Assembly: GCA_016717265.1 (NCBI GenBank)
Contig: JADKFX010000001.1
Location: 1,054,001 to 1,118,000, forward strand
Source: Saprospiraceae bacterium
GTDB taxonomy: Bacteria > Bacteroidota > Bacteroidia > Chitinophagales > Saprospiraceae
Direction of reading: 5' to 3'
DNA: 64,000 nt
Shown piece by piece: positions 54,382 through 63,688 of the stretch. Numbering within the stretch: position 1 is the first letter of the stretch; each line of letters starts with the position of its first letter. Under the pieces are notes generated by a model. It made no database searches. It was not told the DNA's origin and saw only the letters and a program-made list of their open reading frames with translations. The translations under genes were made by a program, and so were the position numbers.

Positions 54382-56532
54382 ATGAAAACGAATTCATTCA
54401 AGAAAAAAGGAAGTCCCACTAAAGCTAAATCCTCTCCACAGAATCAACTAAAAGAAAGAATCATTTCATTTTTTAGTAAGAATCCAGGTAAAAAGTTTTC
54501 ACTCTTTCAATTAGCAAAAAAATTAAAAATTCGAGAAGTCCGTTCTTTATTAGAGCAATTAGACATCTTGGTTGAGAAGAAACAATTGCAATGTAGTGAC
54601 AAACAAAAGTATTTTTCCAAATCGAACGTAGCTGCCGCAGGAAGTGGAACTATTTATGAAGGTTATGTAGATATGGCCCGGGCAGGATTTGCTTATATCA
54701 TTTGTAAAGATGAAGGCAAAGATGTTTATGTTGCCCAAAAAAATTTGAAAGGCGCTGAAGATGGAGACTATGTAAAAGTTGAAGTTATTAAAATCTATAA
54801 TTCGAAACCAGAGGGTCGTGTTTCTGAAATTCTGGAGCGTTCGAGAAATCAAATCATTGGGATCGTTCGATTTTTTAATCGAAGGGCTATTGCCTATGCC
54901 CAAAGTGGACAAAAAGTATTTGAAGTTTTATTAGAGGTCCCAAAAACGATACCGGTTGAAGAGTTTGATCGTGTCATTGTTTCGATTACGAAATATAAAG
55001 AAAAGCCAACAGATCTGTTAGAAGGTCGTGTAATTCGAAATCTGGGTGTTGAAACGTCTATCGATGTAGAAATGCAGAGTATCCTTGCTGAAAAAGGCTT
55101 TCCATTGGAATGGAGTGAAGGGTTGTTGGCAGCTGCTAATAAAATTCCGGAAGAAATTGTACTCCATTCTTATCGTAAAGATTACCGACAAATCACTACG
55201 TTTACGATTGATCCTTTTGATGCAAAAGATTTTGATGATGCCTTGTCAGTGCATAAAAATGAAGATGGTAGCTGGGATATCGGCGTACATATTGCAGATG
55301 TAAGTCATTATGTGGATGAACATTCCGCATTAGATAAAGAAGCCCTTAAACGTGGCAACTCAGTCTATTTAGTGGATCGGGTGTTACCTATGTTGCCAGA
55401 AAAATTATCCAACCATTTATGTTCATTAAGACCTCATGAAGATAAATATACGTTCTCGGTAATATTTACAATAGATGCAGATTTTCAAATAAAGAATCAT
55501 TGGATTGGTAAAACTTTAATCCATTCAGATCATCGGTTTACATATGAAGATGTTCAAGATGTACTCGATAAAAAAGAGGGACCATATCAAAAAGAATTGC
55601 TCTTATTAAATGACATGGCTGTGTATATTCGAAAGCAACGGATGGAGCATGGCGCGATCGATTTTGATTCGGAAGAAGTCAAGTTTAAATTGGATGAAAA
55701 AGGAAATCCTTTGGAGTTGCTTGTAAAAGAACGAAAGCAATCTCATATGTTGATTGAAGAATTTATGTTGCTTGCAAATAAATATGTGGCGAGTTTTATT
55801 TCCGAAAAAAGTAAGGATCATCCGATACCCTTTGTTTATAGAATACATGATAAACCGGATCCCGCCAAATTGGAAGAGTTTGCACTTTTTGCAATGGAAA
55901 TGGGAGTAAAACTCGATTTGAGCTCCCCGAAACGAATTTCCAATTCACTAAATAAATTAGCGGAACTTGCCCGTAAAAATGAAGCGCTTAAAATTTTGCA
56001 GCCTTTGGCAATCCGGTCTATGGCAAAAGCAGAATACAGTACTGAAAATATTGGTCATTACGGATTAGCATTCAAGTTTTATTCTCATTTTACATCGCCT
56101 ATAAGAAGATATGCAGATTTAGTTGTTCATCGTATTTTATTTGCAAATTTAAGAGAAACTTATAGGATGGATACTAAAGTTTTAAGTAAGCAGTGCATGC
56201 ATATTAGTAATCAGGAACGAAAGGCAATGGAAGCAGAGCGAGCATCTACACGTTTCTATCAAGTTTATTATTTGAAAGATAGAATCGGTGAAATCTTTGA
56301 GGGTCGCATAATTGGTATGAATGATCAGGGATTTTATATTGAATTGGAAATAGTAAAATGTGAAGGATTTTTGCCTTTTCATCAGTTTGAAGAAGAAATT
56401 AAAATTAATAAAAACAGGCTTGTTGCAGAAGCCAGTGTGATCAATAAAAAATGGAAAATAGGAGATAAATTAAAAGTTAAACTTGCAGATGCAGATTTGA
56501 ATAAGAAGGAATTGTTATTATCGTATTATTAA
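54382..56532 (+). CDS. rnr: ribonuclease R
   Basis: 716 residues. N-terminal winged-helix (about 25-75, RIISFFSKNPGKKFSLFQLAKKLKI), two cold-shock-like domains (about 85-240), the RNB catalytic domain with acidic cluster TIDPFDAKDFDDAL near residues 275-288, and an S1 domain at the C-terminus (about 635-716, GEIFEGRIIGMNDQGFYIELE). It is a processive 3'-5' exoribonuclease for structured RNA. The N-terminal basic leader is typical. Confidence 0.96.
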   Translation: MKTNSFKKKGSPTKAKSSPQNQLKERIISFFSKNPGKKFSLFQLAKKLKIREVRSLLEQLDILVEKKQLQCSDKQKYFSKSNVAAAGSGTIYEGYVDMARAGFAYIICKDEGKDVYVAQKNLKGAEDGDYVKVEVIKIYNSKPEGRVSEILERSRNQIIGIVRFFNRRAIAYAQSGQKVFEVLLEVPKTIPVEEFDRVIVSITKYKEKPTDLLEGRVIRNLGVETSIDVEMQSILAEKGFPLEWSEGLLAAANKIPEEIVLHSYRKDYRQITTFTIDPFDAKDFDDALSVHKNEDGSWDIGVHIADVSHYVDEHSALDKEALKRGNSVYLVDRVLPMLPEKLSNHLCSLRPHEDKYTFSVIFTIDADFQIKNHWIGKTLIHSDHRFTYEDVQDVLDKKEGPYQKELLLLNDMAVYIRKQRMEHGAIDFDSEEVKFKLDEKGNPLELLVKERKQSHMLIEEFMLLANKYVASFISEKSKDHPIPFVYRIHDKPDPAKLEEFALFAMEMGVKLDLSSPKRISNSLNKLAELARKNEALKILQPLAIRSMAKAEYSTENIGHYGLAFKFYSHFTSPIRRYADLVVHRILFANLRETYRMDTKVLSKQCMHISNQERKAMEAERASTRFYQVYYLKDRIGEIFEGRIIGMNDQGFYIELEIVKCEGFLPFHQFEEEIKINKNRLVAEASVINKKWKIGDKLKVKLADADLNKKELLLSYY

Positions 56533-56738
56533 TCTAATTTCATTCGAATGTATTTTTTTTCAAGCAATAAATTCTTTACGAAATTATCCAATTACTGCAA
56601 AACACAGATGGAAACATGGATTACAGTAAATAGGAAGACTAAAAACAACGGATTATGATGCCTTGGATGCAAATTGTTGAATTCAATTTCAAGTGTACTG
56701 AAAATTGTTTTTTTCCAGTATAATAGTATCTTGTGGCC

Positions 56739-59312
56739 ATGTTTTTTCATCGATATATCTCCTTACTTAGCCTTATTTTATTGATTTTTTTCGGTGTGTC
56801 GGGACAGGTTTATGCCCAAAAACAAAGTACTATTAAGGGGGTTATTACAGATGAAGGAACGGGTGAATTTCTTTCGTTTGTATCTGTTTCCCTGAAAGAT
56901 AGACCAGTTGGAAGCTTAACGGATAGTTTGGGCCGATTTAGTTTCAAAGTCAATGCAAAACAGGGTGATTCTATTCGAATTAATTATGTTGGTTATGTAG
57001 CGCAGGTTTACGCTTTAAATTCAAAGCCAGTTCAGAATTTTACAATTAAGTTAAAAGAAGAATCCTACTTGTTGGGAGAGATCCTTGTAACTGCAGACCC
57101 TAATCCTGGACGAAGCTTAATGAAAAAAGTGGTCAGTCAAAATGAGAAGAATAATCCTGTAAATTTAAATCGAATACATACCCGAAGATGGGAATTAAAA
57201 GAGGTAGGCGTATTCGATCCAAAAGCAGATGAAAAGAATATTACTTCGGGTATTATTTTTGGAGATAAAGCTAGAATATTTTCAAAATTAAGACAAGAGG
57301 ATGATAGTCTTAAAAAAGAAACACCTTTATTTTTCTCTGAAAAAATTTCTGATTACGAATTAACACGAGATCCTTTCTCAGAATCTGAAAACCAAATCGC
57401 TGTACGTACTACCGGTTTTGAAACAGATAGACTTTTAGAGCCCTTGGTAAAATGGAATGCTGGTGATATTAATTTATATGATGATTGGGTACTCTTATTT
57501 AATAAGGCATTTGTGAGTCCAATTGGAAAGGATGCTTTTAGTTATTATCATTTTTATATTGTGGATAGTCTTTCCTTACCGAGAGGGTATTATAATATTA
57601 CATTTCAAGCCATTCCGAAAAATTGGCGTGATAATGTATTTACTGGATATTTTACAGTCAATGACAGTTCGTTTGCATTGGTATCTGCAGACCTTCGTCT
57701 TAGTAAAAATGCGAATATAAATTATATAGAAGCCATCAGAATTCAACAGCAATATACATTGGCTGCGGATGTTTCTGCGGGTTCTAGTCGATATTCATTA
57801 AAAGAAAGTAAACTCTCATTGCAATATCTTGCAAATCTTGAAAGCTTGGGAATTCCACTTCCAATTTCTTTAGGTGATAAGATTATGATTTGCAAAATGA
57901 CGGTGAGACATTCTGAAATTTTATTAAATGCAGCTCAAGCAGCTAATTTTGCAAAATCGGGGGCATTGGTAACTTCTATTAACTTATTAGATACAGGTCA
58001 TGATGAAGCGTACTGGACTGCCTTGCGTCCTGATAGTTTAACAAAACGAGAAGCTTTGATTTATGAAATGGCAGCGCAATTGAAAAGTGATACGCGAGCT
58101 GTGGTAAAAGAAAAATTCTTATCGACCATTGTTTCAGGAGTATACTATATCGGGAGTCAGTTTTATATTGGTCCTTTAGGTTCTTTAATAAGTTATAACA
58201 GGATAGAAGGAATTCGATTTAGATTAAGTGTTCGAACTATGGAAAAGATCTTTCCGAAGTCGGGAATTTATGGTCATATTGCATATGGATTAAAAGATGA
58301 GCGTTTTAAGTCAAGTATAGGGCTTCGTCATATATGGAGAACGCAACCTTATTCTAGAAGTCAATTAGCATATAGTTCAGATTATGATGTGGTCACAGAA
58401 TGGTATGATCAAAACGATAAGGACAATTTGACAAACTCTCTCTTGAGAAAGCGAAGCGTACCCTATTATAGAGTTTTTATGACGCAGACTTCCGTAAGTC
58501 ATGATCAACAGCTTGGTGCGAATTTTATGTTTCATCTTGGGATGAATTATCAAACACTAGATCCAGCCTTTAAATATGAGTATCCGAATCCTGCATTTAT
58601 AAGTAATGATTTAACACCGGATGAAGCGCTTACAAAACACAAGGTTCCAATTACTGAAATAACCTTAGGCATAAGATTTGCATTTCATGAATCTGCTAAA
58701 ATTCATAATTACACAAGATTTCCATTAGCATCAACAATTCCTGTGATCGCCATGAGCTATTCCCAGGGTATCAAATTCAGAAAATCTGATTTTAAGTACC
58801 AGAAACTTAGTGTTAATGTAAATCATACATCACACCTAACACCAAAAATTGAATTGTTATGGAATCTTGAAGCAGGTCAAATTTTTGGTAAAGTAGCTTC
58901 CTTAATATTGCATCAACCGGGAGGGAGTGATGCGTGGGTAATTTCGCATCGGGTTTTTAATTTGATGACACCTTATGAATTTACAGCAGATAAATATATA
59001 GAATTGCATTCTCGATTTCATTTTGGAGGTTTGTTATTTGATAAAATTCCATGGATTCAAAAATTTCAATTAAGAGAACGAATTGTAATCAATTCATTTT
59101 GGGGTTCCTTATCCAATGCAAATGAGCAGTTTAATTTGCAGCAAAATGCACAATCAACTCAAAAGGATCCATATGTGGAAGTTGGAGTTGGTATAGATAA
59201 TATTTTTCATTTGCTTTCTGTCCATTATTTACAACGGATCAATTATTTAAAATCGCCCGGAGCAAAAGGGAATCACAGAGGTATATTTTTAGGATTAAAA
59301 TTTATTTTTTAA
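56739..59312 (+). CDS. DUF5686 outer-membrane protein with carboxypeptidase-regulatory-like domain
   Basis: 857 residues from ATG 56739 (an in-frame GTG at 56733 adds two residues). Signal peptide, then a CarboxypepD-regulatory-like domain (residues about 30-110, STIKGVITDEGTGEFLSFVSVSL), a helical linker with NPGRSLMKKVVSQNEKNNP, and a large barrel-like domain ending in HRGIFLGLKFIF. DUF5686 members are outer-membrane barrels of unknown function in Bacteroidota. Here it stands alone after rnr. Confidence 0.85.
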   Translation: MFFHRYISLLSLILLIFFGVSGQVYAQKQSTIKGVITDEGTGEFLSFVSVSLKDRPVGSLTDSLGRFSFKVNAKQGDSIRINYVGYVAQVYALNSKPVQNFTIKLKEESYLLGEILVTADPNPGRSLMKKVVSQNEKNNPVNLNRIHTRRWELKEVGVFDPKADEKNITSGIIFGDKARIFSKLRQEDDSLKKETPLFFSEKISDYELTRDPFSESENQIAVRTTGFETDRLLEPLVKWNAGDINLYDDWVLLFNKAFVSPIGKDAFSYYHFYIVDSLSLPRGYYNITFQAIPKNWRDNVFTGYFTVNDSSFALVSADLRLSKNANINYIEAIRIQQQYTLAADVSAGSSRYSLKESKLSLQYLANLESLGIPLPISLGDKIMICKMTVRHSEILLNAAQAANFAKSGALVTSINLLDTGHDEAYWTALRPDSLTKREALIYEMAAQLKSDTRAVVKEKFLSTIVSGVYYIGSQFYIGPLGSLISYNRIEGIRFRLSVRTMEKIFPKSGIYGHIAYGLKDERFKSSIGLRHIWRTQPYSRSQLAYSSDYDVVTEWYDQNDKDNLTNSLLRKRSVPYYRVFMTQTSVSHDQQLGANFMFHLGMNYQTLDPAFKYEYPNPAFISNDLTPDEALTKHKVPITEITLGIRFAFHESAKIHNYTRFPLASTIPVIAMSYSQGIKFRKSDFKYQKLSVNVNHTSHLTPKIELLWNLEAGQIFGKVASLILHQPGGSDAWVISHRVFNLMTPYEFTADKYIELHSRFHFGGLLFDKIPWIQKFQLRERIVINSFWGSLSNANEQFNLQQNAQSTQKDPYVEVGVGIDNIFHLLSVHYLQRINYLKSPGAKGNHRGIFLGLKFIF

Positions 59313-59613
59313 GTTTTGCCTTTAGGATTTTTGAATTCAGGAATGTAAATGCTTTATCCAAAGGGTAGATTTATCAAATTTTTGATTTGTTTTGAATCTA
59401 AATTTTATGTCGAAAGTTGAAAATTGAGATTGGTATCATTCGGGATTTGGGTATTCGACTAGAATCAAAACCGCAAGGTATTTTTATTTAAATAAACTAT
59501 TCAATTTATTGAATTTCAATATTTTATAAGTAATTAACTGAGTTTTATGCCGTTATTGCTTTAAAATTTTCTACCTTTGCACTCCGTTTTAGAAATCTTA
59601 GCTATTTTTTGAC
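59313..59613. other. intergenic region with promoter-like element before the GT5 gene
   Basis: 301 AT-rich bases without an ORF. The end holds the box at 59572-59579. No hairpin. Confidence 0.5.
59572..59579 (+). promoter_or_regulatory. putative -7 box of the GT5 gene
   Basis: TACCTTTG followed by CACTCCG, 34 bases before the ATG at 59614; a textbook-looking Bacteroidota -7 region. Confidence 0.55.
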
Positions 59614-60417
59614 ATGAGTAAAAACAGGATTCTCTTTATCACACAAGAAATGGAGCCATATCTGGATCTATCCGGAATTGGGTCTTTAATTCAGAAATTA
59701 CCTGCCTATGCGCAAGATAGTGGTATGGAAATCAGAATCTTAATGCCTCGTTTTGGAACTATTAATGAGCGGAGACACAGGTTACATGAAGTGGTTCGAT
59801 TATCGGGTATGAATATCATTATCAATGATGATGATTTTGCTCTAATTATAAAAGTTGCTTCACTTCCAGGCTCAAGAATTCAAGTTTATTTCCTTGATAA
59901 TGATGAATTCTTTAAACGAAAGTATGTCTTTGAAGATGAGGAAGGTAAATTATACGATGATAATCAGGATCGTATGATATTCTTTTGTAAAGGTGCTTTG
60001 GAGACTGTGAAAAAATTTGGTTGGCCTCCAGATGTTGTTCATTGTCATGGATGGATGACTAGTTTGATTCCTTTTTATTTGAAAACAACCTATAAGAATG
60101 ATCCTGTTTTCAAACATTCCAAAGTGGTATTTTCAGTATATGATCAGGATATTGAAAAAAGTTTTACGGAAGAGTTCTTAAAGAAAGCGGCTATTAATAA
60201 TTTGAAACCTGAGCAATTATTGGCTTATAAAAATGGAACGGGTATCAATTTGGATAAAGGCGCTATTCAATATGCTGATGGAATTATTCAAGGCAGTCAA
60301 GAAATAAGTGAATCATTAACTGCGTCTCTAAAAACCTTGGACAAACCGTTTATTCAAACTGGAGCAGAAGATTTTTTGCCTTCGTATATAGATTTTTATA
60401 AGAATCTGATCCCATAA
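59614..60417 (+). CDS. stand-alone GT5 N-terminal domain (glycogen/starch synthase-like)
   Basis: 267 residues. It matches only the catalytic N-terminal Rossmann domain (starch synthase catalytic domain) of glycogen synthase: RILFITQEMEPYLDLSGIGSLIQKLP, MPRFGTINERRHRLHEV and VVHCHGWMTSLIPFYL. The usual KxGGL donor loop is altered (DLSGIGSLIQ lacks the Lys and GG), and the C-terminal GT1-type half is absent. Catalysis is therefore doubtful; it may bind polysaccharide or act with a partner. Followed by DUF4270 and glmS. Confidence 0.8.
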   Translation: MSKNRILFITQEMEPYLDLSGIGSLIQKLPAYAQDSGMEIRILMPRFGTINERRHRLHEVVRLSGMNIIINDDDFALIIKVASLPGSRIQVYFLDNDEFFKRKYVFEDEEGKLYDDNQDRMIFFCKGALETVKKFGWPPDVVHCHGWMTSLIPFYLKTTYKNDPVFKHSKVVFSVYDQDIEKSFTEEFLKKAAINNLKPEQLLAYKNGTGINLDKGAIQYADGIIQGSQEISESLTASLKTLDKPFIQTGAEDFLPSYIDFYKNLIP

Positions 60418-60446
60418 TCCGTTATTCCCTGATTAGCAGATAAAAT

Positions 60447-61811
60447 ATGATTGGAAAAATAAGCCTAGGTTTTTCACTTCTTATAGGAAGCCTTTTGATT
60501 GTAAGTTCTTGTAATGATATAGATTCTTTTGGTTCAGACATACTGGATTCAGGTTGGCTTCAAGCAAAAGGTGTGGATACCTTTAATTTTGATGCTGGTG
60601 TAGCGCCTTATGACTCAACCATTACCTTTAAAAATTTTACAACACTTGGTTCTGTAAATTTTTTAGATGCTGCATTTCCGTTAGGCAAAATGCTTGATCC
60701 GGTTTTTGGAAAAGTTGCTGCTGGTTTTGGTACCCAACTTCGAATTATTCCAAGTAAAAATACAGACTTCCTAAGTTCCTCTATTGATTCCATCGTAGTT
60801 TCTCTGCGTTTTGATACCAGCTTGTTTTACGGAAAGTATGCAGAAAAAATGAATATTGCCGTATATCCCTTAGTGGATCCATACAATGTTGCTGCAACAT
60901 ATTACAGTAACCACAAATTGAATTATGATAAAACGCTTAAATTAGGGGAAGTCCTGAATTACGAAGCGAGTAAAAAAGATAGTCTTCCAATTATTGAAGA
61001 CACCTTTAAATTGAAACTTTATTCACAATTGCGCTTCCAATTGGATACTGCAGCATTTATGAAAATTCTGAGGTCCTATCCCGATACTGTTTACTATACA
61101 GTCGATTCCTTTAGTAAGATATTTAATGGTATTGCATTCGTTTGCGAACAGGGGAATGGAATATTATCTGTTTTGCCAGAACATACAGATAGTAAAATCA
61201 CGATATATTACCATAACACAGGAGCAACACAATCAAAAAGAGAACTTTTTATGAGTAATCTCGCGGTTAAAACGCCATTTTATGAAATTGATAATACAAA
61301 TTCAATAGCAGGAGATTGTATAAATGGTACTATTTCCAGTGATAGTTTGTTATCCATACAAGGTTTCGAAGGTCGAGATATACAATTGAAAATTCCTTAT
61401 GACAATAGTTGGAATAACAAATTTATCAATTTTGCAGTTTTGCAATTTTATGTAGCAGAACAAGCTGGAGATGATTTGGTAAATTTTCCGCTTCCTACGT
61501 TGTTAGAAATATTTGATAGAAGCACAGGAACCAGAATTGCTATCGATGATGTTGCTTTAGGATTGAATTCATTAAACACGTATACGCGTGTTTTTGGTGG
61601 AAATCCGGTTAAATCAGAAGTAGACGGAAAAACGGTGTATCTTTATAAAATGAATATTACCAGGCATTTTCAAAATTCATTACGAGCAAAAAAAGACATG
61701 GATCTGGTTATCAGTCCTTTATTTAAATTGGAAACTGCAGCTAGGACCATTTTCTTTGGACAAGGAAATCACAATTTGCGAGCTAAATTAATCTTAACAT
61801 ACTCTGAATAA
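60447..61811 (+). CDS. DUF4270 lipoprotein
   Basis: 454 residues. Signal peptide with lipobox IVSSC (Cys22), then a beta-rich extracytoplasmic chain (FDAGVAPYDSTITFKNF, SIDSIVVSLRFDTS..., TRVFGGNPVKSEVDGKTVYLYKMN). This matches DUF4270, exported lipoproteins of unknown function. Located between the GT5 gene (29-base gap) and glmS (29-base gap), consistent with an operon around sugar or polysaccharide metabolism. Confidence 0.85.
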   Translation: MIGKISLGFSLLIGSLLIVSSCNDIDSFGSDILDSGWLQAKGVDTFNFDAGVAPYDSTITFKNFTTLGSVNFLDAAFPLGKMLDPVFGKVAAGFGTQLRIIPSKNTDFLSSSIDSIVVSLRFDTSLFYGKYAEKMNIAVYPLVDPYNVAATYYSNHKLNYDKTLKLGEVLNYEASKKDSLPIIEDTFKLKLYSQLRFQLDTAAFMKILRSYPDTVYYTVDSFSKIFNGIAFVCEQGNGILSVLPEHTDSKITIYYHNTGATQSKRELFMSNLAVKTPFYEIDNTNSIAGDCINGTISSDSLLSIQGFEGRDIQLKIPYDNSWNNKFINFAVLQFYVAEQAGDDLVNFPLPTLLEIFDRSTGTRIAIDDVALGLNSLNTYTRVFGGNPVKSEVDGKTVYLYKMNITRHFQNSLRAKKDMDLVISPLFKLETAARTIFFGQGNHNLRAKLILTYSE

Positions 61812-61840
61812 CATTAAAACACATTATATTTATACATAAT

Positions 61841-63682
61841 ATGTGTGGAATAATAGCATACCTTGGGAATAAAAATTCCTATCCAATCATCCTCGAAGGT
61901 CTTAAGCGATTAGAGTATCGTGGATATGATTCCGCAGGCATTGCCCTTCTTAACGGAACCCTTGAAATTTATAAGAAAAAAGGTAAAGTACAGGAATTGG
62001 CCGACCTCACGGATTCAAAAAATCTTTATGCGACTATAGGAATGGGTCATACCAGATGGGCGACTCATGGGAAACCAGATGATATCAATGCCCACCCACA
62101 TTTTTCAGGAGATGGACGGTTAGCAATTATCCATAATGGGATCATTGAAAATTATGCTACCTTAAAGGAAGCCCTTACACGTCTTGGACATCAATTTAAA
62201 AGTGAAACAGATACCGAAGTTTTAATTCACCTTATTGAGGAGATTCAAAATCGCGAAAAATTAAGTATTGAAGAAGCCGTGCGAAAAGCACTTTCTAAAG
62301 TTGTGGGAGCTTATGCAATTGTGGTCATCGATAGAAATGATCCGAATAAATTGGTGGGTGCTCGCAAATCAAGTCCTTTGGTAATAGGCTTAGGGGAATC
62401 AGATTATTTTATAGCATCGGATGCAACACCCATCATTCAATACACGAATAAGGTGGTTTATTTAAATGATGAAGAAATTGCAGTACTTACAAGAGATAAA
62501 GGATTAGAGATTTCTACCGTAAGCAATGATGAGTTGCAGGAACCTGTGATTCACGAACTTGACATGCGTATGGATCAATTGGAGAAAAGTGGCTTTGAAC
62601 ATTTTATGCTCAAGGAAATTTATCAACAATCTCAAACCATTTCAGATTGTATGAGAGGCCGTTTAAATGCAGTGGATGGTTGGGTGCGATTAGGAGGACT
62701 TGAAGAACATATTAATCGAATTACCAATGCAGATCGAATTATTATTGCAGCTTGCGGAACCTCCTGGCATAGTGCATTAATTGGCGAATATTTAATTGAA
62801 GATTTAGCAAGAATTCCGGTTGAAGTAGAATACGCTTCTGAATTCAGATACCGAAATCCAATTCTTACAGATAAAGATGTTGTATTGGTAATTTCACAAT
62901 CTGGTGAAACTGCAGATACTTTAGCAGCCGCTGAACTAGCGAAAGAAAAAGGAGCTTTGGTTTATGGAATTGTAAATGTTGTTGGTTCTTCTATTGCACG
63001 ATTAACGCATGCAGGATCCTATATCCATTGTGGTCCGGAAATTGGGGTGGCTTCGACAAAAGCATTCACTGGACAAGTCACTTTGTTGACGCTCATGTCT
63101 TTAGTTCTCGGTCATCGCAATGGTACCTTATCAAATACTTATTATCATCAATTAATTGCAGAATTAGCAAACATTCCAAGCAAAGTTGAAAAAGTACTTG
63201 CAACCAATGATAAAATAAAATATCTGGCAACAGAAATTCAACATACAAATAATACTTTGTATTTAGGTCGTGGATATAATTTTCCAGTTGCATTAGAAGG
63301 AGCTTTAAAGTTAAAAGAAATATCTTACATCCATGCGGAAGGCTATCCTGCTGCTGAAATGAAACATGGACCGATCGCATTGATTGATGAAAATATGCCA
63401 GTCATAGTAATCGCAACAAATTTAAGTGCTTATGAAAAAATTGTTTCCAATATTATGGAAGTGAAAGCACGTAAAGGAATGGTCATTGCTATCGTAACGG
63501 AAGGTGATACAGAAATTAAACGCATCGCGGATCATTGTATTGAAATTCCAAGCACCATTGATCCATTGACACCTTTACTTTCCGTGATTCCTTTACAGCT
63601 TTTATCATATCATATTGCAGTCATGCGTGGATGTGATGTGGATCAACCCAGAAATTTAGCCAAATCAGTAACCGTCGAATAA
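61841..63682 (+). CDS. glmS: glutamine-fructose-6-phosphate aminotransferase (isomerizing)
   Basis: 613 residues. Class II glutaminase domain starting MCGIIAYLG (Cys2 nucleophile) with RLEYRGYDSAGIA and GHTRWATHG; two SIS domains (about 290-600) with ACGTSWHSALIGE, ISQSGETADT, ALEGALKLKEISY and EMKHGPIALID. C-terminus DQPRNLAKSVTVE is the conserved closing motif. It makes glucosamine 6-phosphate for peptidoglycan and LPS. No glmS riboswitch-like structure was seen upstream, where only 29 bases separate it from DUF4270. Confidence 0.97.
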   Translation: MCGIIAYLGNKNSYPIILEGLKRLEYRGYDSAGIALLNGTLEIYKKKGKVQELADLTDSKNLYATIGMGHTRWATHGKPDDINAHPHFSGDGRLAIIHNGIIENYATLKEALTRLGHQFKSETDTEVLIHLIEEIQNREKLSIEEAVRKALSKVVGAYAIVVIDRNDPNKLVGARKSSPLVIGLGESDYFIASDATPIIQYTNKVVYLNDEEIAVLTRDKGLEISTVSNDELQEPVIHELDMRMDQLEKSGFEHFMLKEIYQQSQTISDCMRGRLNAVDGWVRLGGLEEHINRITNADRIIIAACGTSWHSALIGEYLIEDLARIPVEVEYASEFRYRNPILTDKDVVLVISQSGETADTLAAAELAKEKGALVYGIVNVVGSSIARLTHAGSYIHCGPEIGVASTKAFTGQVTLLTLMSLVLGHRNGTLSNTYYHQLIAELANIPSKVEKVLATNDKIKYLATEIQHTNNTLYLGRGYNFPVALEGALKLKEISYIHAEGYPAAEMKHGPIALIDENMPVIVIATNLSAYEKIVSNIMEVKARKGMVIAIVTEGDTEIKRIADHCIEIPSTIDPLTPLLSVIPLQLLSYHIAVMRGCDVDQPRNLAKSVTVE

Positions 63683-63688
63683 AATTTT

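Noticed and set aside
61812..61840. glmS-type riboswitch/ribozyme upstream of glmS
   Set aside because: Only 29 bases separate the genes, far too short for the ribozyme.
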